Below are positions 23,379 through 38,000 of a stretch of 64,000 nt of DNA, piece after piece. The DNA comes from Tubulanus polymorphus (Eukaryota > Nemertea > Palaeonemertea > Tubulaniformes > Tubulanidae), in NCBI RefSeq assembly GCF_964204645.1, contig NC_134031.1, forward strand, positions 2,649,001 to 2,713,000, written 5' to 3'. Below the pieces are notes generated by a model, which worked only from the letters and a program-made list of their open reading frames with translations, ran no database searches and was not told where the DNA came from. The number at the start of each line of letters is the position of its first letter. The stretch's first letter is position 1. Made by a program: the position numbers and the translations under genes.

Positions 23379-25810
23379 TCAGACGAATTGATACCCGCGC
23401 AGTCGGCGCGCTAGTTGTATATCACGCGGATATATTGTGACGCGTTTCGCGTGTAGAGCGCACAGTAACGAGTCTTCGAATAAATGTACCAGGTACGCTT
23501 CAGCAGCCTGCGAAATAAATCAACATTCATTACTTCCCGACTCGATACATTTTAACGAATAATTGACTCTGAACATTCTTGGAGTAATCAGTTTGATTAA
23601 TCCAAGGTACAACGTGGCAGAGTCTCGCGAGGTTCAAATCTTCGCGCAATGCTATCGGGTTCTAATTCCTGCAAAGGATGAGCATGGCAAAGTCTTGGAA
23701 TGGCTTGCTCTCAGCTTGGAGTAATCATTTGACTCCTCCAAGCTCTCAGGTTCGAATCCCAGACTGAAAGGATGGCGATACAGTCAACTCCCGGTTAACC
23801 ACCACTACCGGCACCTACGTGATTTAGGCGGATAATCGAGGGTGGCCCATGAGTGAATTAAAAAAATTTTCATTTTCTTCAAGACACCCGAAATTAACTG
23901 AAAACATGTTCATTGTTATCATTAATAAGTTTTGTTATATTATTTAAAACATTCATCAATTTCACTCTGACAAGAGTTGAATACTGGTAGTCCTTGTAGT
24001 CCTAGTCCGTTCAAGTGGAGAAGGAGTTAAGAGGACAACATCTGGAGGTGATTAACAAACCACATTATTAGTGTTGACCAACTGTTGCTGACAAGTATAT
24101 TCAATTAGTACTTCAATACTACACGTGGTTAACATATTCGTTCGTGGATAATCCAATGAAAATGAACTAATTCTAATTATTATTATAGCAAAATTGTGTG
24201 GTCGATTGCAGATATGGAATTAGGCAGAAAATTGGAAGCTGACAGCATTAGTTAATTCGGAAGTAAGCTTTTACTCGGCGACGGTCAGTAGAGTCGGATA
24301 AACGGAGGACGGATAACTGTGAGTCAACCGTATATGGTCGAGACGTTGAACTAATAAGTTATCAGCTCAAAGAAAACATTTCTGACTTTATTTTTCTTCG
24401 TTATTGCGGGATTCAGAGAATATAATCAGACTCAATTCACAGCTTAGAAATTTTCGATACAATATTTATAACGAATATCTTCGGCCAACATTATATACCT
24501 GACCGAGGATTGATATGTTAGTAGTAATTGTAACTAACCTCTTGTAGCGCAAGAAGGGCAACCGATTGCCACAATAACGGCTGGTGAGAATACAAGTTGT
24601 CCGCTATTTCTTTCACCTGCAATTGAATTTACAAAGATCGAGTCGTTTAGAATAGAATGAGATGATTCCAAGGATATCGAAATTGCACAGCGAGCAGGGC
24701 GGCCACTTTTATTTGACATGCATTTTCATGCCCATTGTTTTTACCGACTTGATCTGCAAAGAATCCATTCAATTAATGCAGTCAAATATGTAAGACACAG
24801 ATGGAAACTGTTTGATTTTATGCGTGATCTCAACAAATAATCCGGATTTTTTGTTTAGCCTTTTTTACAAACTCACTAATCCCTGACTTTTTTAAGAAAA
24901 GAAAATCCCTGATTTCCAGTTAAGGGGCCACCCTGACGAGGTTTCCAAACATGATCTGATGAATGTCACTTCTCGAGTAAGACGGTAGGACATGCACATT
25001 CGCAAATATCACATAATATTTACATCGATTAAGAAAATCAATTCTGATTTAAAATGACCAGTTCAAGCTTCGGTTAAATCTTACCAGACGGGAAAACGGT
25101 AATTTACGCAGTAACAAGTCGGTGGATTTCTGAAAATGACGGATTTCCAGAAGAGCTCGTGTACCGGGCCTGTAACGTCGTTTTCTTGGTACCGGGCCTG
25201 AAATAAACAATCGTCATCAAAAAAACTACAGACTGTGCAGGCGTTTACAATTCGAAATTCTATTTTAGAACAAATCCCTCTCTCTGGCGTGGGTGACATC
25301 AGTAGTTGTAGTGTTACAGTCAACTTCGCTTAACTCATATCTTGGTGATTTTTATAAGGATTTCCTCCTAGTCCTGAGAGTGGCCGGTTCGCAGCTCCAA
25401 ATAAAGTGGAATCAACTGTAGTCTAAGGATTGGGGTTTAGAAACATCTTAACGGCAGTCACTACAAACTGTTAACCCCCTACCTCCTGCTTACAATCTCC
25501 AACTCAACTGACCACTGTCACTGACTGGTGACTTACCCACTGATTTTCTGCTCGGTAATTTGCCTTTTTTCTTTGCTGGGCTTTTTGATGATTGCCGCGA
25601 TCGAGATGGCTGATCCGGATCAGAGTGGGCTCCGGATGAATGACGAGAACGACGAGGGGGGCTGATACTTCCACTTAACCTATCTCGTCCCCGACCAGCA
25701 CCGGATTCTCCATCATCTTTCGATGTTGACGCACCCTTGTCCAGGCGTTTTTCGGCCACTTTTTTCTTCATAGACTGCGACAGCGGAGTCTTTGACTTAT
25801 GCCGCACCAT
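23379..25810 (-). CDS. CENPA: Centromeric histone H3 (CENP-A/CenH3), four exons
   Basis: Exons 25810-25537, 25197-25085, 24616-24539 and 23507-23379 join in phase to 197 residues. Exon 1 is an H3-unlike tail rich in Ser, Arg and Lys ([16 protein letters not shown]) ending at a G|GTAAGT donor. Exon 2 gives [19 protein letters not shown] and RKLPFSRL (residues 99-129). Exon 3 gives VKEIAD to LLALQE (130-155). Exon 4 gives [15 protein letters not shown] and IQLARRLRG and ends GYQFV. This is an H3 histone fold. CenH3 hallmarks are the LPFSRL helix, a loop 1 two residues longer than H3 with Trp145 (LLWQS), Ser for Thr in FEDT, and no ARTKQ tail. CenH3 replaces H3 in centromeric nucleosomes and founds the kinetochore. 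Start: ATG 25810, the first in-frame Met. The tail (about 98 residues) is more than twice the human length. Transcription is not proven here. Confidence 0.93.
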
Positions 25811-28800
25811 GATTTATAGATCTCAAGGGAATAACGGCCCGAAAAAATATTGGAAATGAAGTAGATTTATGTTGGGAAATGTTTAAAATTTGTATATACG
25901 CGTATTCGAAAATCCCGCGATGCGCCACCTAGCGGAAATGCTATTTACCGAAATAGGTGGATTCGCGCTGGGTCGTAACTTAGTCCAGTTTCAGGATGCC
26001 AGCACCAAGCGAGCCCGTCGCAATTTTCCGTGCCCTTTTGAAAACACAATGTCGATATTTTTCAGGGAATTTTTCCAACCGCAATTTATGTAGGGCAATA
26101 TTTAGCTTACATTCTCTAAATGTCCCCCAGTCCCCGCACCTAATTTCAACATGGGCCTTTTTTGGCACTGCGAGTAATAATAATTCGCGGGACGACCAAA
26201 CCTAATTCAAATTCCTAAGTGCTCCAATTAGGAAATATATATCCAAATTGAATTATAATAGAGATTATTGAATTGTATGTAGGGACGGTGGGTGCTGACG
26301 ACTCATGTGGCGAAAAAGTCGATCACTGATAAATGGTGATTCCGATCAATCCACAGTCACTGAATAAATTCCGATAAAAATAACGAAAAATTCTGGCATT
26401 GATAACATATTTTTAATTATCACAGTTTGAATAATTGATTTCGTATTACAGACGACCCAGTACAAATTTTACTCATCACGGCTTCACACCCGGTTAAACA
26501 TAAAATACAGATCATATTCAATGATTATCATCAAATCCCACATAGTACGGATAGGCTAGATGCCAAGTTTTTACAAATTAATGATCTATTGCACAATAGT
26601 GACCGGATGTTTGATCGCAATTTTATATCGTCACAAATCATGCATGATTCAACACTTACCAGCAAATCATTTTAGACAGCGAACAGCTTCCGTGTCTTCC
26701 GCGAACAAAAAATAAAATTGTGTTTAAACCATCGATTTGTTATTCGCGCTTAATTTTGCTTCATCGTAATCAAGTGCAGAATTTTGAAGGCTGTGACCAA
26801 AACTTAACAAAACAATCCGATTGAGTGGTCATAATTATTCTAATCTAGAGATTTCAATCACTTTTGTGGAGAAAAATAATTTCTTTCTCCCTCTCTCCTG
26901 CTTCCCTGAAGTGAAACGGTTATGGTAACTACTATATACTATTTAAATATGAAATAAAAATCCGATTGCTATTGCGCTGTGTCTGAACGTGTACGCTAGT
27001 ATTCACTCTTAGCTCAGTCAATGTCCACTGTATTCAAATTTAAAGCTCAACGTGCAATGTTTTATAAGTATTAACGTGAATGCTAACATTTTCATTTGAA
27101 GCAACCATTTTGAACTGTTTTGAAGTAATTTTTGAATAATTTCTTTTTAGATATTCTATATTGAAATCCAGGTACCGTATACGTACCTGAATTCGGAAAC
27201 AATGCATATTCAAAACTTATAATCCCATCCAGATAAAAATGACCCTCATTGTACACCATTAGTGCCGGGTCCAGGGTGTCCACTTTATTTTAGGCCTTTT
27301 TCCAAGCCTTGCCACGATTTTGTTGCTCATATCACGCTTAATTTTTCAATTCTATTCTTCATGATAAATATTCATATCATTGAGGGACCTCAAAATTTCA
27401 AGGAGGGGTATAAACCCCCATGGACACCCCTTGGATCCAGCAAACACCGGTACGCCCCTAATGGAGGCAGTCATATCTGTAGGTCCATATACAGTAGAGT
27501 AATTCATCTAAAGCTATTTATACTGTACAAAGCTACGTACAAGTAGTTGAATATACATTGCTGCACTGGCCACATATATTTGATTATCACAATGTACAAT
27601 AAGCACCATTAGCATTCACGAAGGGCTGGTTTTATAGACTACTTTTTGCGAAATTTGCCAAGAGATGTGAAAGGAATGGCGGAAATTGACAAAACCGTAA
27701 AACCAAGATTTCATCAAATCCAGGACGACATGAATGAAATTTTATATCACTACGGTTAAAGACTTTGACATATTTGATAAAAATGCAAGAAAACCTTAAT
27801 TCAGTAATAATAAAAATTGAATTTAAGTCAATATATTAAAAATCCAGCCCTATATTTCAATAGTTTACAAATCCTATTGGGAACACTGAATCAATGCTTA
27901 CATTGAGCGAGTGACAACATTCAGTTAGTTATTTACAATTCTATTTGGCATTTCTAAAAAATTGAATGGAATACGGAGTACCGTTAATCAACTCTCTCAT
28001 GATGATCTTTTCAACAAATAAACCTATACACAGTCGGTGTAAAATTCATAAATCGAAGAAAAAAATGTCATATTTTTTACAGATAAAATATATATACATA
28101 CGATTTTCTACATGTTTCTATCATACATATTCATTAAATAAAACATGAACATCGAACAAATCAATGATAACATGGGCATAGCCAGACCCAGGCCTTCACT
28201 TTTTTGCCCGAGTTAACACTCATGAGCCCAAATGGGGTCTAAACAGGCAAAACTTGCGATATGATGCAACATGTTGAACATACAATATGTAGACATACTT
28301 CATATTTTCGTGCCTGACACTTATAAAATCCTGGCTACGCCACTCGATAAGAACTCGTTAAAATATAGAATTGATAACTGGATGGAGATGGTCATCCGAC
28401 CTGGTTTGAAAAATTCAAACAATGAAAATCCTAAGATTCAATTCAACTTTTTGCAGTAAACATTGGCAAACTCGGACATCGGGCTGAATTTTTCCAAATC
28501 GAGCAAGTTTTTACTGTATATCAATAATTACCTGTCCAGAGAACATTCAGTTGCAGATGGTCTGAATTCTCTACTGGAGCGTTCATTGAGCATATGCCGT
28601 ACACAAGCTGCATATCAAAAGTATATGATTGGCATATATAGCTAGGTAGCTAATTTCAATTGACTTATTGTCAACATTTCTAATGATGTTGCTGAATGAA
28701 AATGAATAAGAAAATTATATGCGATGGTCTTGTCATTCATTTTATGGCATTTCAGATTGTGTGTATGTTTAAAGAGTTCATTAAGACACCAAGAAGCATC

Positions 28801-29079
28801 TTTAGGTTTTACCCAGATAATCATAAGATTATGCATTCATGAGAAAGGAGGTATTAGTCTCCAAATACTATGTAATGTATACACAGGACCATGTAAATTT
28901 TGTTCAGTTTTTTTGTATATGCTACGTATCGAACGGTGCAACCATTCCCTGTGCCGATATCTATGATGTCAAAAACAGATATCCGATAATTCAAAGACTC
29001 CGCCTTTAATTCAGACCCACTTTCGTCCGAAGACTTACACAAAGTTTGCCGTATACATCAATAACGACAACGACGTGAA
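25811..29079. other. No gene recognised
   Basis: This is the interval between the CENP-A start and the DENND1 3' end. Only short frames are present. Stretches near 27262-27480 and 28165-28345 have the look of old interspersed repeats but could not be assigned to a family. Confidence 0.45.
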
Positions 29080-32000
29080 TCATTCGAACGTTTCCCATTT
29101 AGGAGACGAGCGCGAAGATGTCGTGTTCGACGAGCTCATCGGTATACTACCGAACGGATCTAAAATCGAGTCATTAACGCTGGAAGATTCTAATACAGTA
29201 GATCTAGAAGAAGAGACCTGTATAACAGGCGATTGACGAGGTTTCAGAATCGGCGTAGCAGACGGCGATGATTGTATGAATTGTTGCGACGGCGCGAATG
29301 GACTAGTACTGAATGGATTGTTGATATTTTGACCCGTTTGACCGCCTGACGCGAACTGCTGCTGACCACCGGGGATCATTGGATAGTTCATTACCGGTCG
29401 TCCGGACATACCCGCCGGATAGTTCTGGTAACCCACGGCAGACGGCGCCGCTGCGACGTTTCGCGTAAGACTCGCGTTTTTCAGAGTCGTCGAAAAGTTC
29501 AAATTCCAGTCTTTGAGAAGATTCTCTTCGTCTTCGAGTTGTTTCGACTTGTTGCTGTCGGTCGACGACGTTTCCTGTTTGTTGACGAGCAGCGGGTCGA
29601 ACTCGAAGAAGTCGCTTTCGATCGAAGCTTTACGCGGCGCCGGTCGACTCTCGGCCGGTATTTTAAACGCCGGCGAACGTTTGATGGACGACTGGCGACG
29701 ATGCAAACAGCCGAGCATCTCAACCTCATCCTCGTCCTCATAACCTAAATAAACCTCTTTTAATTTATGCACGTTGCCGTAGTGATCGTTCTGTTGTTGT
29801 TGTTTTGCGGCGATCTCGAGCGATGATTCTAAACTCGAACTCGATTTATCGCGTTCGTCCGAACAACCGGCGAGCGAGAACGCCTCGTTCGCCGAACCTA
29901 AGTCGAAGTTATCGAACTGCGTCCATTGTTTCGCGGTGTTTTGATTATTCTCTGAGTTATTCATGAGCGAGGCGTCTGAATCAAATTTTATCAAAGACGC
30001 CGCGTCTTTTTGCATTTGAAGCGGTTTATGAGTTCGCGGCTTCGGTAACGGAGGCGGAACTTTCACGCGCAGCTCAACTTTATCGTCTGCCGTTAACACA
30101 CCCGCTGATGATTCGTTTTTGTCGACTTGCGATAGTTTTTTATGTCGGCGCGGAGGAGCAACCGGTGAAGCCGTGCTCACTACGGCAGCCGCCACTGAGG
30201 TAGAGTCTTCGCTACCGAATACACTGCTGCTGTCATCATCGTCTTCCTATAAAAACATCGATAAGACCGTTTAAAACCGTTTCATTCCGATACCCTTAAA
30301 CGCTGCAGTAAGAATGCCATCAAATTCAGGGCGGCAACTTTCCACCAATTTACAAATTTCTCTTGAGTTTGCCCTGATTTTTCCATGGTATAAAACAAAA
30401 TTCAAGGAAAAGATGCAACTTCGAAGGGGATGAGCATCAAATGTGAAGGTATCTACAACATCTATTACGGGTATAACAAAAAGGACAACCTCGATGAGTA
30501 GGCAGGGGTCTAGACCCCCTAAACCACCCCTGCAGTGTATAATTCCAATCAATCTGGTGCTGTTATAAATAGCTGTTACAGTACTAACCGCATCGAGCAT
30601 ATCCTCCATGCTGTATGATTTTTTTAGCGCTTGTTGTATATCGGGATCGTTCATTAAACCGACGCTGATTCGATTCGAGTCGGCTTTTATATCCATATCA
30701 TCCATAGATATCAGTTTATACTGACGACTTTTCCTGAAACAAACAAACAAAAGTTCAATGCTGTATTTTCTTATCCCGATCTTTTTGAAATCCATTAAGT
30801 TGGATAGAAATTCGTACAATAAACTCCGTTTACCCTGGAGTCGATTGCCTTGGATTTTCGGACCCATCCGTGCACCAACTGCCCAGGAATTTGTGTACCT
30901 CAGAGAGAAGTATTGGTCCAATGGCAAGCAGGGTTTGACACACTTGTTGTATATATTCAATGCAGACTGGGGCACTTACGTACAATATCCAGGAAAAAGT
31001 GTTTTACAATTGCAAGTTGGGAGTTTGAATTCAAGGAACTTACGCTACAACATTCATAGAAGCTGAAGTCTGTGGCCCGATAAAAGCGGTTCTTGGTCGT
31101 TCTTGGGGTGGAGGTCTGGGAGGCTGCAACATAGAGAGAGAGGTACATTTCACTACTGCTACACAATAAGATTTAAGCCATCAAAAAGTCGAACGATCTG
31201 AGACCTATTATTAATACATGTTTTAATTACTTCGAATATTTCTCAAACAAATCAACATTTTGTCACGCAAGTTAGAATCTAACCTAGCACAATATCAATC
31301 GACAACTTATTTATGGTAATTAGAAATATGATAACAAAGAACGATCAAATATTAATAGGAATAAATATATATGAACGGTTCCTGCAGTGCATGAGAGATT
31401 ATTGCTGTCATTTAAAAAGTAGGTTAATAGGATTAGCGATGAAATAAAAAGCACTTTTGAGAAAGAGACAATTTTGTCTTATAGATCCATACAACATTTT
31501 TGCAATGAAATCATTATGTTAAACACACAAACAAACACAATAAACAAAGACTTTTAAGCGGTGATTAATAATTTCAGAGAGTGCTATGGAGAGTGCAGAG
31601 AAAAAATAGTATACCTACGATGAAAAATTCATAAATGGCATAGTTTCTTTTAGAAAGAAAAAATACATGATACAATCATCCATTTATGAACATTTCGGAA
31701 TGAATATTGAAGGTGGAACAATATGGAGGATGAATAACATATCGTGAATAAATATGATGGAGATAAAACTGCTGTGCACCGAATACAAATATGAAGATTA
31801 CAGTTGCTATTCAACTACTTGATATGAAAAAGTACCATATTCACGAATACAAAATCGAATAATACTGTTTGAATCGGATGAATTACCTTGAAGAAGTCAT
31901 CGAACTTAATGAAAACACAGGCATCGATGATGTTAGATAAAAATTTAGCAAAGCGAAAATACCAAGTAAAAACTGCTAATGTATAAATTCATTCACAATG

Positions 32001-35000
32001 ATGATGATGATGAAGACAATGGGGACAATAAAATGAAGCTAAATGTGGTTTCGATATCAAGCACTTACTGCGGTAAGCGAGGAAGTGACACAAATTCAAA
32101 AGCAGCAACAGTGCTCGTAATAAGATGTAAATAATTTTGTTTATAAGTACTATGATAAAGTATAAAACATTGTACAAGTAGTAATGTAAAGTATAAAACA
32201 TTGTGCAAGTACTTATGGTAAAGTATAAAACTTTCAGCAGGTACTTATGGTAAAGTATATAACCTTGTACTACAGTTAAGTATAAAACATCGTACAGGTA
32301 ATATGGAATAGTGTAAAACTTTGACAAATACTTATAGTAAAGTATGAAATTTTGAACTAATGGTAAGGTATATAACATTGTTTATATGTACTTGTGACGG
32401 GTTCTATAATGGAGTTAATGAATTGTGGGTCGATTATAGGGAGGTCTGGGATCTAGAAGTGACATGAATGCAGTTTCGAACGGGACAAAGTGGCAAATAT
32501 CTGATGAATGAAGTGTTTACTAGCGATGTTCATAGTTAGACTTACTCGTTGCATTTTCAGAGGCTCAGAATAAACCGTAATCGGTCGATCGAGCGTTGAA
32601 CTGCGACCGAGCGGTTTATGACCGATCGAGCTGCTCGACTGAAACAAGCGAAAGTTGTCATCATCCTTTAGAAGCCATTGTGTAGTAGAAACCGGACCAC
32701 GAGTGTTAGCAGCGTTAATTCAGACAGATAGAGAGAGAAACAGATAGATGTTAGAACAAGCATACTTTAATGCAACACACATTGTCAGTTTCTTTATCCA
32801 GTGGATGGTATGATTAAGCTATGGGTAATTGTTTAATCAACAAAAAATGATTTGCACCACAGATCCCAATATAAAGTATACAGCCCCCATAATGTTTTAC
32901 AGTTATTTTGGGCAATTCACTGTCCATAGACCTAATCTAGCAAGACTCCACTCCCCTTTAAACCTAACAATCCTTGTGAATTGACCAAATTCAAATGAAG
33001 AGATATCAAGAATTCTGACCCTGAAAAAACAAAGTCTCTACCAGGAAAATTGACAATTTCTACAAGCTTTAAAAATTATTCGAAAATCAATTTTTTCCCT
33101 GAGAAGCGCGCAGGACAAGTGGTTAGGACACAGAGGTTAGAATAAAGTAACGATATATACGGTTAAATTTCAAATGTTAGTAGCTATCAGTAGCTATAGC
33201 TATTAGAGGTCAGGTAGCTATAAGAGGTCACTTACTCTTTCTAAATGTCTGATATGTTCAATAGATAAAGTACGTGTTCGAACTAATGGCGACTTCGGCA
33301 AACGTTCCTAGCAGATATATATATATATATATAATATTGTCTTTTAAGAAGCAGATGACGTAGAACAAGTTGAAACCATGTTGCATGAAACTCTTAAAAT
33401 GCTGCTGTTGTACATCATTATCGCTGCTACCAGACAAGCATTTTTGGCTGGCACTAGATTTGGCCTGACTAAAAACGTCAGACAGGGGCCAGTTGCTCAA
33501 AACATGGTTAGAGTTAACCAGTGGATAGATGACATAGTGATTATCAAAAATTCATTGTTACTATGGTAATTATCCACTGGTTATCTTAAACCAAGTTTTG
33601 AGCAACTGGGCCCTGGCCCGTGTGGCCCAAATTTCAGTAGGGCACGAACAATGGCACAACGTTTGCCACCGTGATTTAAACAATAGGGCAAAAAATGCTC
33701 CAAATGAAATACGATAGTGACTTGGTTACAAAGACGGGAAAAAATTGAACCAGCTCTCTTACTTTGGGGACAGCCAGAAGCAATTATGTGACTTCGCATA
33801 GCAATTCATGGAAAATATCCCTCCGTAAACATCAGTTAGATCTACAAAATCTTCTCCAAGATCTTGCACCATGTGTTATTCTATCAAGTATCAAAAATCT
33901 AAGGAAATCCTCATTATTAACAAGCTTTTTCGAGTAGCATGCACTTCTAATAAAATCTCAAGTCCAATCCAATCCAAGGGTCAGGCATCAAACAAGGCAG
34001 AGCCCTCTACTTTCCGATAAACGAACTAATTCTTTGCAGTGAACAATGCAAGGGTAAAATGCATCAATATAAAAGATTCACCCAAGGTTGACTGATTTCT
34101 ATGTGGAACGTTGAGTCGACTCCGATGTCCTAATAAATAATAATAGAAGAATGATCTTCATGCATGGATTAGATTACGAGTATCCTCTATTAGCAGGGAT
34201 TCAAGGGAGGATGTGTTTACTAGGGTAAGGGTTTCTGGCGGAGTCTCATGATTTTAATCGCGATGAGGGAGGATGGGTCTATTAAGGCAGGGGTTCATAT
34301 TCGAACCCTTTCTGAGGTAAGACAGAATAATAATTATGATATTCATCAGGCAATCCGGATATAACGACGCATGCTTGAAATAATTCATTTATTATACCGT
34401 ATTCACAGCCGAGGCGTCGCTGATCGCAGGCTCCGACGCCGCTAAGAAATCTACCTATGTATTCACGATAGCACAGCAATATAGATAGAAAAACATCGTT
34501 AATGACTAATTAACTCGTTAATAACTAAACGTGTACTATGTAAATATAGCTTCGCGGTACATATTTTTTAATTTTTTTACCCCCGCAAACACATGGTAGA
34601 GATATCATTCCCAATCGTAACAATTTCTCCAGATCCATAAAAATATATATAACAAGCACGTTGAATATTTCTACAGTAGGACGTAACAGTCGGCAAAACC
34701 CGTTTCTAGTTGAAGCTGTTAAGTTCTTCTGCTCAAAAAGCCAGGATCCAGTTCCACAGTTCCGAGTTAAGATTCGACTTGAGTCAAAACATTGAAAATT
34801 TTAACTCAAGAGTTAAATCTAACTCACAACTGTGTTACGGGATCCAGTTCCACAGTTGTGAGTTAGAGTTAACTCTGAATCAAAATCGGTTCATGTTAAA
34901 TGTGTCAAATCCTAACTTTTTGAACTGCTGAAATGGGTCCAGTTCTACTTAAGTATCCCCTTTAGAATTTGACCGCACAACTGTCTGAATAACTGGAAAT

Positions 35001-38000
35001 GAATTGATACTGGTCCGGGACGGTTGAGATATTTTACCTTGCGCAGATCTTCAATTTTCAAACGCAGTCCTCTCACCGCCTTCTTTCCTTTGCTTTTCAC
35101 CTTGAAATTACAACAAAAATAAAATCTTTCTATGCCACGAAAAAAAGGAAATCATTGCAGCAATATTGCTCAGTTTTAATGAATAACTAAGAAAACAGAG
35201 TCGGCTGGTACATGTGTAGTTAATAATGGCAAGTATAAAATGGGCTGGGAAAATATTAAATGAATAAACTTTGAAAATGCTTACAGTTTTTACAGCTGAT
35301 TTCACGGCTGGATTCGCCTACAAAAGAGAGAACAATATCGAATGCATGCGTTTATATTTTACTTCTCATTCATTACGGGATTGAGAGAACGATTATGTAA
35401 TGTTTTAGACGGCCACCAAAAAAAATCTACGATTAAAGAAAAAAATGTCCTGCGAAGATAGAAAATCGAAAATAAGAATGATTTCTAAAAATAATTAAGT
35501 ATTCAATGAATTAAGTTTGCAAATATCAATTAGGTGAGGTGAGTTTGTTGGTTATTTCGTTTATTGCCCCTTGGGTTCGTTCTAGAATGAAGCCAAATGT
35601 TTTAAGTTTGTTCGATTGGTTATAGGACCAAATTGAGCTTAGGTTGGTCACATCTTACCAAGCCCAAACCCCAGCTCAGCTCTTCTTGGTTGTGCGAGAC
35701 TAAACTCGAAATATAAACTGCGCGACAGGGCCAGTTGCTTGACCGATTCCAAAATGGAATTTAACTTTATCAAAGTTTCCATTCAAACTTGAAGAAATGG
35801 TGCTTTCTAAGATTTTTTAAACTCAGAAAAAACTGCAAACTCTTTGTCCCTTCTAATTAATATAGCCTGAATACAGCTTATATTACAGTTAACTCTTAAA
35901 ATTAAATATTGTATCTGAAATATGCGTGTGTACAGTATAGATATATTATATCTAGGTATTAAGTACGTCTAAATACTATCATTAGTCACTACTTGTGTCT
36001 ATTTGAATTTGCGAAAAGTTTGCGTATAAGAACATTAGTAGTTTAAGGGTAAATATGGCAAGTACGTTTACTTAATGACGCACAGACAAACACTATTCAA
36101 AACCGGGACAAAAATACACCCTTTATACAGATCAAATTTTCTTAAATCAACACCATGGCCGAGGCCTACTACATAACAAATAGTCATATAAAAACCGACT
36201 TTGATACAAATTTCAGATGAAGAGAATTTTCTAACAAAAAAAACATATCTAATCATCTTCATAAACTTTCAATTATAAAAAGAAATTCATTTGATTATTA
36301 CTGGTAGATTAATCATTGATTTCAATACGAAAATTCTTTCATCGTACCGTGTTTCTTTTCTATAGTTGCACATAGAGGGTTTTTATTTTTCGTCTATTTT
36401 AACTATAACAACCTTTTCTTTTTATACATAATATATTTTTGGGGTATCAAAACAGAGCTTGTCCAAAACCTGTCGGTAAAACCGGGGATTTCTGATCGGA
36501 ATAAATGAATGAAGGGAAGGATGATCGGACACAGTAATACAGATTCCTTCAATATAATCCAGGCAGGGAAACGTATCCTCAATAGGCGTCCCCAAGGGCG
36601 GTGCAGGGGGTAGCGGACGCACCCCCTTTTCGAGATAGCTAACTTCTCAAGATACTATGTAATCAATGTTCAAGATTTTTCTTGCCAATTTGACCAGACT
36701 TTTAACTCTAAAATGATTCATCTAGAGCCTGGAAAACGTCTCTAGCTAAAGCCTCCAATTTTCACAAAGTTTTTTGGGGAAGGCCCACCAAACACCCAAC
36801 ATTGTGGATAGGCCTACTGGATTGATGCTTATTCGAACCCCCTATGAAGATTTCTGGGGACGCCTATGATCCTGAGGCCAGTTTTATAGACTGGTATTGA
36901 CTTAAACTCAGGGGTCAGTTGCACAGTCATCATGGCATAGATTTATGACTTGTCTTAAACAAACTAATTTCTAAAGTCATAATGACAACTTATGACCAGT
37001 CTTAGGAGGACTTTAGCCACAACTGAGCAACTGGGTTCAAGGGCTATTTTCGATTGAAATTGAATCGAGTTAGCCGGAAGTTGAATTAAGTTAACAACCA
37101 GTCTATAAAACGTTAAATGGATCCTGATAGGTAACTTGTACATAGAAGATTGGACAAGAGTGTGCTATGAAAATTCAAATTCGTATTTCAAAAGAAGACA
37201 AATTTCTAAATACATGCTTCATTTCATCACTGCTGAGACCTATAGATCATCGAAGTTGCTTACAACACGTAGGATTGAGTAACAGAGGAATTGAATTTTT
37301 CTTTTGATAATTAATTTCTATTTCTAGTTTGGGGTTTGGGTAAAAAAGAATCCAACGAAACCCTTGTTACCATTGCGAGGCTGTTAAAAGAGCGAGAATA
37401 TAGAATTTCTAAAATAGTGTAAAATATCTATGAATCGGAACAGAGCAATTTGAAAATAAATCTGATTGATCTATCAAATCTGTGGAATTACTGGGTATAA
37501 CTCATGCCCTGCAGCTCTTGGAGGATGGAAAGCTATTGGTCTCCTCTGCCCATCGGGTACCCTAGCAAACAGATTCTGATGGGTATGAGGCTTGTGGTTA
37601 CTCCTGTGACAGGATCCTGGGCAGGGAATCCACAGTGAATCGAGCCAGGTGCTTGGATCTGAACTTTGATCACATAATCGTTTTTGACCCATGCAACATT
37701 TGCCATCCTACATCAGACCAAACCCATGCCAAATTCAAGGATTCAAATTATTCCTGTGTGAATGGTAACTGACAAGCCTCACTTGCCACAGAATTGTTTT
37801 GAGGTAATGAGTGAGTGAATTTGACTTGGGTCTGATCTGAGTCGGTGTTTGAGCAGGGCCAAAATTGTCTCAGTGTGATAGCAGTACCTTCATCGCAAAA
37901 TACACCTGAATCAGTAGCAAATCAGAGATGTTTGTCTATCGCTCTGTTCTGTTCATTCTCCAGCCCAAGCTAATCATTTGACAAATGATAAAATACCGTG

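Noticed and set aside
23590-23780. Possible tRNA gene (GGTTCGAATCC preceded by a stem-like region)
   Set aside because: No acceptor stem or complete cloverleaf can be drawn. Two imperfect copies in a row suggest a tRNA-derived repeat instead.
30271-30975. 234-codon minus-strand open frame
   Set aside because: It is read-through: DENND1 exon 19 (30733-30589) plus intron on both sides. Only the exon part matches the family.
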